Below are positions 8,884 through 15,639 of a stretch of DNA of 64,000 nt, in pieces (position 1 is the stretch's first letter; each line of letters opens with the position of its first letter). Position numbers and translations under genes: made by a program. The DNA comes from an uncultured Ruminococcus sp. (GTDB lineage Bacteria > Bacillota > Clostridia > Oscillospirales > Ruminococcaceae): positions 1 through 64,000 of the forward strand of contig CANQVA010000003.1 in NCBI GenBank assembly GCA_947627175.1. Direction: 5' to 3'. A model generated the notes under the pieces. That model worked only from the letters and a program-made list of their open reading frames with translations, did no database searches and was not told where the DNA came from.

Positions 8884-9095
8884 ATAGCAACTCGGAAAAA
8901 TGGCGTGTAGGCGTGTACTCCCCTATATACAGCCAAAAAGTGGCGTGTAGCAGGGCGTGTAATGCACGTGTATGTAATAAATATACAGCAACTCGAAAAA
9001 ATGGCGTCTTGGCGTATTCTCCGCTATATATCAGGAAAAATGGCGTATTGTGGGGTGTATGGTCAGACGTATGGTTTTAAAACGGCGTGTATTAT
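8884..9095 (+). repeat. mosaic intergenic repeat, copy B (inverted relative to copy A)
   Basis: The reverse complement of these 212 bp aligns almost end to end with 7285-7496, including the strings CATACGTCTGACCATACACC and AGTACACGCCTACACGCC. It begins right after the uppP terminator and stops one base short of the stop codon of the LbH-domain gene, filling the whole convergent intergenic space. Interpretation as a mobile or recombining repeat is inference; no terminal repeats or target duplication are clear. Confidence 0.85.
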
Positions 9096-9096
9096 G

Positions 9097-9762
9097 TCAT
9101 TCTTTCGTGACTATTGTATCATCTTTTTTATATATGCTGTTTTCGGGGATTACACCACGCACACAGCTTGTCGGGTATATACTTGAATTGCGACCTACTA
9201 CAGTACCGGGGTTAAGTACACTGTTACAGCCTACTTCGACATAATCGCCAACCATTGCACCAATTTTTTTTATGCCTGTTTCAATCGTTTCACTACCTGA
9301 TTTTATAACGACATTCGTCTTATCTGATTTTACATTCGATGTGATAGAACCCGCCCCCATGTGTGACTTATAGCCCAGAATGCTGTCGCCTACATAATTA
9401 TAGTGCGGTGTCTGAACGTTGTCAAAAATAATGACGTTCTTCAATTCAACTGAATTTCCGATAACACAATTTTTACCTACCAATGCACTCCCACGTATAA
9501 AAGCACAATGGCGTACTTCTGTTTCTGCACCGATAATGCACGGCGAACCTATATAAGCAGTAGGATAAACGTTAGCCGTTTTGTGAATCCATACATTTTC
9601 AAATGGATTTTCATATTCATCACGGGGGAGTTTCTTTCCGAGTTCAATAATAAATTCGCTTATACCTTTTAATGCCTCCCACGGATATATAAAATTTCTG
9701 AGATAATCGGCTGACATGGTATGACTTAAATCATACAAATCAGCAATTTTTACATTATTCAT
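9097..9762 (-). CDS. left-handed beta-helix (hexapeptide-repeat) transferase-like protein
   Basis: About 221 residues. After a helical N-terminal region of some 55 residues come hexapeptide repeats of the LbH fold (IHKTANVYPTAYIGSPCIIG, GSALVGKNCVIGNSVE, GAMVGDYVEVGCNSVLNPGTVVG). It resembles the C-terminal acetyltransferase half of GlmU/GCD1-type sugar nucleotidyltransferases but has no nucleotidyltransferase domain. It may be a stand-alone acyl- or acetyltransferase on a sugar; the substrate is unknown. The start is the ATG at 9762 with SD GGAG; a TTG five codons upstream is less likely. It is convergent with uppP. Confidence 0.7.
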   Translation of the reverse strand: MNNVKIADLYDLSHTMSADYLRNFIYPWEALKGISEFIIELGKKLPRDEYENPFENVWIHKTANVYPTAYIGSPCIIGAETEVRHCAFIRGSALVGKNCVIGNSVELKNVIIFDNVQTPHYNYVGDSILGYKSHMGAGSITSNVKSDKTNVVIKSGSETIETGIKKIGAMVGDYVEVGCNSVLNPGTVVGRNSSIYPTSCVRGVIPENSIYKKDDTIVTKE

Positions 9763-9890
9763 ACATTTCAACTCCAATTCTTAATTGTAAAAAGATATTA
9801 TATTATTTATATTACATATAATAATTATAATACTATCTCTTGCAATTGTCAAGCGATAATGAATATCACGAAATTTTCTTATTTTTTGTC

Positions 9891-9919
9891 TTTACTTTTT
9901 AATTAAAATGTGATAGAAT
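9891..9919 (+). promoter_or_regulatory. promoter of the SGNH lipoprotein gene
   Basis: TTTACT (9891-9896) and TAGAAT (9914-9919) with 17-bp spacing, about 50 bp before the start codon. Confidence 0.5.
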
Positions 9920-9968
9920 ATAACTGTTGTAGAACTACAGTAAAAAAAACAGTAAAAGGAGTATGTTT

Positions 9969-11093
9969 ATGAAAAAGAGTTTTTTTGATAAAATTACAAA
10001 AAAAATGATTCCTCTGCTCGTCGCAGGTTCAGCATTTGGAGTGACTGTAATATGTGCATCATGTCAGGGAAATGACATAGTACCACAAGAAGAAGATTTG
10101 CCCGTTATTGCTGAAAATAATACGACTTCGGAAACGACTTCCGCAGAAGGCACACAGATTGTTACAACAACTACCTCTGATTTGCAATTATCCGAAACGA
10201 CAACACAGACAGCTACTTCAATAGAATTAACTATGGGTTCAGTAACAAAAATAATAAGTGTCCCCACCGGTACACAAGCAGTAGTTACAAAACCACCTAC
10301 GACGCATTACGACGTGTGGCCGCCTGTAATTGTTAAAACAACAACAGCTACTGATACAGAACAGACGGGCATTGAAAACGGAACAGATATAGAAAATCCG
10401 AATGGTAATGAACCGGGTGCAGTTGAGGCTACTACAGAAAATATTTCCGCATCTGTCGGCACATCATACGGCGACTCTCCAAACAGTGCATTCTATCAGG
10501 AAAGACTTGCAATAGCCGGTGACTCTATCGCTTACGGGTTCAATGCATACGGACTTATTCCGTCTGAACGTAATATAGCAAAAGAATCTGTTTCAATGTG
10601 GAATCTTGATTATTTCACATTCGATACCGGGGTAGGGCTTGTTGATACAGTAGGATATATGCAGCCAAGTCTGTTATATATGTCAATGGGTATGAATGAT
10701 GTAAATATCTCAACTCCGGAAGAATTTGCCGAAAGATACCGCACTACAATAAATCAAATTCGTGACAGAGTACCCGACATAAATATTGTTGTTGCAGGAA
10801 TAACGCCTGTTACGAATGAATCGGGATTTGCAAGCAATGATGTAATATGTTCTTTCAATACAGCACTACAGAATATGATAACAGAATTAAATTCAAACCA
10901 TGTATATTATTTTGATGCTTATTCAATTCTCTCAGACCCTGCAACAAATGCACTTAAACCCGAAAATACGGGCGGTGACGGAATACACCTTACAACACAA
11001 TGCTATTATGATATGCTTAACAGTCTGTTTACATATCTTGATTCAACAGCAGTGAAGTCGAATATAGAAAAAACAGAATCGGCATTACAATAA
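9969..11093 (+). CDS. secreted SGNH/GDSL-family hydrolase, putative lipoprotein
   Basis: About 374 residues. A basic N-terminus and hydrophobic segment lead to a near-lipobox (CAS-Cys32), so it is probably a lipoprotein or secreted. Residues 40-165 are a Thr/Ser/Glu-rich linker typical of cell-surface proteins. The hydrolase domain has block I AGDSIAYG (Ser186), block III GMNDVN (Asn243) and block V DGIH (Asp337, His340), the SGNH catalytic set. Such enzymes remove acetyl or acyl groups from polysaccharides or lipids; the substrate here is not known. The ATG at 9969 is 7 nt after AGGAG; the ATG at 9963 is too close to the SD. Confidence 0.85.
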   Translation: MKKSFFDKITKKMIPLLVAGSAFGVTVICASCQGNDIVPQEEDLPVIAENNTTSETTSAEGTQIVTTTTSDLQLSETTTQTATSIELTMGSVTKIISVPTGTQAVVTKPPTTHYDVWPPVIVKTTTATDTEQTGIENGTDIENPNGNEPGAVEATTENISASVGTSYGDSPNSAFYQERLAIAGDSIAYGFNAYGLIPSERNIAKESVSMWNLDYFTFDTGVGLVDTVGYMQPSLLYMSMGMNDVNISTPEEFAERYRTTINQIRDRVPDINIVVAGITPVTNESGFASNDVICSFNTALQNMITELNSNHVYYFDAYSILSDPATNALKPENTGGDGIHLTTQCYYDMLNSLFTYLDSTAVKSNIEKTESALQ

Positions 11094-11108
11094 TATTACA
11101 TATAAATA

Positions 11109-11138
11109 AAAGCCTGAAAACTAAGTTCAGGCTTTTTT
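11109..11138 (+). terminator. intrinsic terminator of the SGNH gene
   Basis: Stem AAAGCCTGA/TCAGGCTTT followed by seven T. It lies between convergent genes; on the minus strand it abuts the methyltransferase stop codon. Confidence 0.85.
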
Positions 11139-11140
11139 TA

Positions 11141-11782
11141 TTACTTTCTTCCCTCTGCACAAATCCAGTTAGTACCGGGCTTTGTGTGAATTTTAACATT
11201 TATGAAACCTGCATTCACAAGGAGCGTTTCAAATTCTTTCGGTGTAGGATTGAAGAGACTGTACTTTTTAATATTTCTTATTTCATCGTCCGAAAGTTCA
11301 GCACCGCCATATATATCCGCAACAATAAGAAAAACACCGTTTTCAGCAAGAACCCTGTAAACTTCTTTCAGGTTTTCCTGCGGGTTATCCCAGAAATAGA
11401 AACTCTCAACTGTTATTATCTTATCGAATGAACAATCAGCAAACGGCAAATTTTCTACAGATGCCTGAACTATGTCCATTTTTCCGCAGGCAATATTTAT
11501 ATCATTGTGTTCACTGCTCATCTTTACGGAAACCGGCGAATAATCCGCACCTGTAAGATGTCCGCTGTCTATTTTTTCAGCCATTCTTTTAAGTGTTTCA
11601 CCGCCTCCGCAACCTATGTCAAGAACGTTTTCACTCCCTGAAAATTCAAAAAATTCCAACGCCCAACCCGTGACCGCATAGTGAGATTTATTCATTCTGT
11701 CAAGCATTTCCTCGCCGGCAGTCCCTTGCGGTTTATCCGGGTTTCCCTGTTCAGTTACCGACATTTCGTAATTATCGCTCAT
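11141..11782 (-). CDS. class I SAM-dependent methyltransferase
   Basis: About 213 residues with motif I VLDIGCGGG (around residues 53-61), an acidic ribose-binding Asp in LTGADYSP and the post-motif PFADCSFDKIITVESFYFW, typical of the UbiE/COQ5-like methyltransferase group (Methyltransf_11). The substrate cannot be told. The start is the ATG at 11782, 8 nt after GGAAG; a TTG 15 nt upstream is the alternative. Its gene ends against the SGNH gene terminator. No operon partner is evident; glmS lies upstream in the same direction about 40 nt away. Confidence 0.8.
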   Translation of the reverse strand: MSDNYEMSVTEQGNPDKPQGTAGEEMLDRMNKSHYAVTGWALEFFEFSGSENVLDIGCGGGETLKRMAEKIDSGHLTGADYSPVSVKMSSEHNDINIACGKMDIVQASVENLPFADCSFDKIITVESFYFWDNPQENLKEVYRVLAENGVFLIVADIYGGAELSDDEIRNIKKYSLFNPTPKEFETLLVNAGFINVKIHTKPGTNWICAEGRK

Positions 11783-11823
11783 TCCGTACACTTCCAATCA
11801 AAAGATTTTTTCTCCGTCAGAAA

Positions 11824-13662
11824 TTATTCCACTGTAACGCTCTTTGCAAGATTCCTCGGTTTATCAACGTCATAACCCTTTGCAACTGATACATAATATC
11901 CTAAAAGCTGTAACGGTATTACAGAGAGACTTCCTGCAAAAAGAGGATTTGTCTTAGGGATATATACAGTAAAATCGGCTGTATCTTCAATATTATAATT
12001 GCCGTAAGTAGTAAGCCCCATAAGCGACGCACCACGGCTTTTTACTTCAACCATATTACTTACAGTCTTTTCATATAAATCAGGCTGTGTGAGGACACTT
12101 ATAACAAGTATACCGTTTTCAATAAGGCTGATGGGTCCATGTTTAAGTTCTCCTGCCGCATATGCCTCAGAATGAATATAACTGATTTCTTTCATTTTAA
12201 GGCTTCCCTCAAGGCTTATAGCGTAATCTATGCCACGCCCGATAAAGAAAGCATCTTTTGCCCCTGCGAGCTTATTCGCAAACCATTGCAGACGCTCTTT
12301 GTCCTCAAGTATTTTTTCGATTTTTTCGGGAATGGTATGAAGTTCCGCAAGCATTTCATTATATTTTTCGGGTGTAATTTCATCTCTTGCTTTTGCAAAC
12401 TGCATGGCGAGAAGATAGCCTGCTATAAGCTGTGTACTGTATGCTTTTGTAGTTGCGACTGAAATTTCAGGACCCGCAAGCGTATAGAAAACATTATCCG
12501 CCTCACGTGCAATTGACGAACCGACAACATTTACTATTCCGAGAGTTCTCACACCGCACTCTTTAGCCTGACGGAGTGCCGCAAGGCTGTCTGCCGTTTC
12601 TCCCGACTGACTTATAACTATAACAAGACCGTTTTCAGAGAGTTTCATTTTTCTGTACCTGAACTCAGAGGCAAGTTCAACTCTTACGGAAATTGAAGTC
12701 AGAGCCTCAATGACATACTGTGTAACGATTCCCACATGATAAGCCGAACCGCAAGCAACAATATAAACCTGATGTATATCTCTGATTTCCTCATCTGTAA
12801 GACCTATTTCACTGAAATCAATCTTTCCGTCTTTTAAAACGGAATTTATTGTATCACGCACAACTTTCGGCTGTTCGTGTATTTCTTTAAGCATAAAATG
12901 TTCATATCCGCCTTTTTCAGCTGATTCAGCGTCCCACCTTATTTCTGTAAGTTCCTTTTTAATTTCTTCACGTTCAATGTCATAGAAAGTAACATTTCCC
13001 TTTTCAAGCTTTGCGATTTCCATGTTTCCGATATAATATACATTTCTTGTATATTTAAGAATAGCCGGAACATCAGAAGCAACATATGTTTCGCCGTCTG
13101 CTATGCCTATAATCATAGGGCTTTCCTTACGTGCAGTATAAATTTCCTCCGGATAGTCACTGAACATAACAGCAAGTGCATATGAACCCCTTATTCTTAT
13201 CATTGCACGGGCTATTGCATCGACTGCTCCGAGATTATATTTTTTATAATAATAATCAATGAGTTTTACGGCAACTTCCGTATCAGTATCCGATTTGAAA
13301 GTATATCCGCATTTTGTGAGTTTTTCCCTTAATTCCTGATAATTTTCTATAATGCCGTTGTGTACGCATATAACGCTTTCATCATCACTGCAATGCGGGT
13401 GAGCATTGACAACAGAGGGTTCTCCGTGTGTTGCCCATCTTGTATGACCTATACCGCAACAGCCTTTTACAGCTTCGCCCTCATTCGTCATTTCTCTAAG
13501 AACTTTGAGTTTGCCTTTTGTTTTTACTATTTCTGTTTCGTCACTTCCGTTACGGACTGCAATTCCTGCCGAGTCATATCCTCTGTATTCAAGTTTTGAA
13601 AGACCGTCAAGCAGTATCGGGGCAGCCTGTTTTTTTCCTGTAAAGCCGACTATTCCGCACAT
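11824..13662 (-). CDS. glmS: glutamine-fructose-6-phosphate aminotransferase GlmS
   Basis: A 612-residue enzyme that makes glucosamine-6-phosphate from fructose-6-phosphate and glutamine, the first step to UDP-GlcNAc and peptidoglycan. The N-terminal nucleophile aminohydrolase begins MCGIVGF (Cys2 as nucleophile), followed by two SIS sugar-isomerase domains (ISQSGETADS in the first) and the canonical C-terminus KSVTVE. SD GGAGG precedes the ATG. Only about 145 AT-rich bases separate it from the next gene, and I see no glmS ribozyme core there. Confidence 0.97.
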   Translation of the reverse strand: MCGIVGFTGKKQAAPILLDGLSKLEYRGYDSAGIAVRNGSDETEIVKTKGKLKVLREMTNEGEAVKGCCGIGHTRWATHGEPSVVNAHPHCSDDESVICVHNGIIENYQELREKLTKCGYTFKSDTDTEVAVKLIDYYYKKYNLGAVDAIARAMIRIRGSYALAVMFSDYPEEIYTARKESPMIIGIADGETYVASDVPAILKYTRNVYYIGNMEIAKLEKGNVTFYDIEREEIKKELTEIRWDAESAEKGGYEHFMLKEIHEQPKVVRDTINSVLKDGKIDFSEIGLTDEEIRDIHQVYIVACGSAYHVGIVTQYVIEALTSISVRVELASEFRYRKMKLSENGLVIVISQSGETADSLAALRQAKECGVRTLGIVNVVGSSIAREADNVFYTLAGPEISVATTKAYSTQLIAGYLLAMQFAKARDEITPEKYNEMLAELHTIPEKIEKILEDKERLQWFANKLAGAKDAFFIGRGIDYAISLEGSLKMKEISYIHSEAYAAGELKHGPISLIENGILVISVLTQPDLYEKTVSNMVEVKSRGASLMGLTTYGNYNIEDTADFTVYIPKTNPLFAGSLSVIPLQLLGYYVSVAKGYDVDKPRNLAKSVTVE

Positions 13663-13765
13663 ATTTTTTCCTCCAAAAGTATTTATTTAAAAATATAACT
13701 GTTTTTTTCATAATCAGAAAAACCACAATAATATTATATATTAAAAATAACATTTTGTCAATTAT

Positions 13766-13799
13766 AAAAAACAGTGCAGTACAAAAAATACTGCACTGT
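13766..13799 (-). terminator. intrinsic terminator of the SPFH/zinc-ribbon gene
   Basis: An 11-bp perfect stem ACAGTGCAGTA/TACTGCACTGT with a 7-nt loop, followed on the minus strand by TTTTTATAAT. Confidence 0.9.
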
Positions 13800-13806
13800 A
13801 TCTTTA

Positions 13807-15174
13807 TTATAAAATGTCGTTATCGTTGAACGGGTCACCGCATTCAGGGCAGAATCTCGGTATATTTGAAGGGTCTGACGGTTGCCAGCCGCATTTGTCA
13901 CATTTATATACTTTTGATGTTGGTTTCTGTTTTCCGCAATTTGCACAGAATTTACCTTTATTTTCAGTACCGCATGAACATCTCCATGTACCTGAATCTG
14001 CCGGTTTTGGTTTTCCGCACTCTGCACAGAATTTACCTGTATTTTCAGCACCGCATGAACATCTCCATGTGCCTGACGGTGCGGGTTTGGATTTACCGCA
14101 GTTTGCACAGAATTTGCCTGTATTTTCAGTACCGCATGAACATCTCCATGTATTTGCGTTATTATGCTGTTGTGCTCCCATTTGGAAAAGACTTTGTGCA
14201 TTGAAACCGCCTGCTTGTTGTGCCATGTTCATTCCGTAGAATCCCATAGATGCACCATTTGAATTACCTGCTGCCATTGTCATTGCGTTAGCCTGAGCAT
14301 TGACAAGCGTTGCGGCTGCATTTGTTGCGTCTCTGTTCCATGCTGTATCTTCAAATCTCTTTATTCTCTCCTCATCGTCCTTTGAAATTGTAACTGAATT
14401 TATTGCAACAGAAACAATTTCCAATCCCCTCTTTTCATTCCACTTAGGAGAAAGAACACTGTCCATAGCGTCGGAAAGCTCCATTGTATGAGCCGGGAGT
14501 TCGTCATATCTGATACCCGAAGCGGAAATTTTTGCAAATGCAGGATTGAGGGCATTTAAAAATTCAGACTTAAGTTGTTGGTCTATATTTGAACGTGTAT
14601 ATGAACTTGAAACATTTCCGCATACGTTTGTATAGAAAAGCAACGGGTCACTGATTTTATAAGAGAAAACGCCGTTACACCTTACACCTACAGTAAAATT
14701 TCTTCCTATGTCCTCATAAGTCATTCTGAACGGTACTGGATTCTGTGTACCGAATTTATTGTCTGTAATTTCTTTTATATTAAAGAAATATACTCTCTGG
14801 TCGTGTGCAGTATCTCCGCCGTATGAAATACGCTTTCCAATAACATTGAAAGTTTCTTTTATGTTGTTTCCGAGACTTCCGCCGAAAAGACTTGGTTCTG
14901 TTGACATATCATAAACATACTCCCCGGGAACGGCACACATTTCAACTACCTGTCCCTGGTCAACAATAATCATACACTGTCCGTCACTTACAGCAATAGT
15001 GCTTCCGTTTGTAATTATATTGTCGTTTCCTTTGTTTGAAGAGAATATCCCTGTTTTTCTTTTGCCCTTTACGACGAGAACATCAGCAGGGATTGCATCG
15101 CAGTAAAAAAACTCCTTCCATGTATCGCCGAATGTTGACGCTGTTGCAACAACAGCCGCCTGAATAAGTCCCAT
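13807..15174 (-). CDS. SPFH-domain protein with four C-terminal zinc ribbons (YdjI-like)
   Basis: A 455-residue protein. Residues about 20-275 form an SPFH (band 7/stomatin-like) domain of the YdjI/virion-core type. A Met/Ala/Gln-rich low-complexity linker follows, then three near-identical zinc ribbons of the form TWRCSCGxENxGKFCAxCGK and a fourth, different one (YKCDKCGW...FCPECGD). SPFH proteins assemble on membranes as scaffolds, and YdjI-type members are linked to envelope stress (known for Bacillus). The tripled ribbon suggests recent duplication. SD AGGAG precedes the ATG, and a strong terminator follows. It appears monocistronic. Confidence 0.85.
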   Translation of the reverse strand: MGLIQAAVVATASTFGDTWKEFFYCDAIPADVLVVKGKRKTGIFSSNKGNDNIITNGSTIAVSDGQCMIIVDQGQVVEMCAVPGEYVYDMSTEPSLFGGSLGNNIKETFNVIGKRISYGGDTAHDQRVYFFNIKEITDNKFGTQNPVPFRMTYEDIGRNFTVGVRCNGVFSYKISDPLLFYTNVCGNVSSSYTRSNIDQQLKSEFLNALNPAFAKISASGIRYDELPAHTMELSDAMDSVLSPKWNEKRGLEIVSVAINSVTISKDDEERIKRFEDTAWNRDATNAAATLVNAQANAMTMAAGNSNGASMGFYGMNMAQQAGGFNAQSLFQMGAQQHNNANTWRCSCGTENTGKFCANCGKSKPAPSGTWRCSCGAENTGKFCAECGKPKPADSGTWRCSCGTENKGKFCANCGKQKPTSKVYKCDKCGWQPSDPSNIPRFCPECGDPFNDNDIL

Positions 15175-15295
15175 AAATATTAGCTCCTTTCGTAACCGTA
15201 AAAAATAATATACACTGATTATAACATACTTTTGTCAGAATTGCACTACTTTTCAAAAAATTTTCTGAAAAGTTTCATTTGTTATTCTTTTAACG

Positions 15296-15637
15296 TCATT
15301 CCCAACTTTTCCATACGTCAGGACAATAGCCTATAGTCGCTTTTTTGCCGTTGCGGACAATAGGAGTTTTCAGAATATGTTGATTTTCAAAGACTTTTTC
15401 TTCTCTGTCGCTGTCTGAAAGATAGTGAATAAGTGTAAGGAGTTCTTTATCCTTACATTTTTCATCAATCATAGATTCAAGACCGCCCACAGACTGTTTT
15501 ATGCTGTTAAATTCGCCCTTGCTGATGCCTTTTTCTTTCATGTCAACAAGCTGATATTTAACACGTCGTTCTTTGAAAAAACGTTCAGCTTTCCTTGTGT
15601 CTGAACATTTTTTTGTTCCGAAAATCTGTATATTCAT
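15296..15637 (-). CDS. ArsC/Spx-like thioredoxin-fold protein
   Basis: About 113 residues of the ArsC/Spx/YffB family. The N-terminus IQIFGTKKCSDTRKAERFF carries the single active-site Cys (Cys-X-X-Thr rather than CXXC), and TPIVRNGKKATIGYCPDVW matches the C-terminal cis-Pro and substrate loop. Family members are glutaredoxin-linked reductases or RNA polymerase-binding regulators; which applies is unclear. The ATG at 15637 lies 2 nt after the GH3 stop codon, and its SD AGGAGG is encoded by the last codons of GH3, so the two are translationally coupled. Confidence 0.85.
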   Translation of the reverse strand: MNIQIFGTKKCSDTRKAERFFKERRVKYQLVDMKEKGISKGEFNSIKQSVGGLESMIDEKCKDKELLTLIHYLSDSDREEKVFENQHILKTPIVRNGKKATIGYCPDVWKSWE

Positions 15638-15639
15638 AT

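Noticed and set aside
8962..9186. 74-codon open frame over repeat copy B
   Set aside because: Same repeat-derived reading, and it runs antisense into the LbH gene.
13663..13806. glmS ribozyme upstream of glmS
   Set aside because: Only about 145 AT-rich bases, much of it the terminator of the neighbouring gene; no conserved glmS ribozyme core or pseudoknot pattern is seen.
15240..15275. Terminator after the ArsC-like gene
   Set aside because: There is an AACTTTTCA/TGAAAAGT pairing but no T run, so it is too weak to call.
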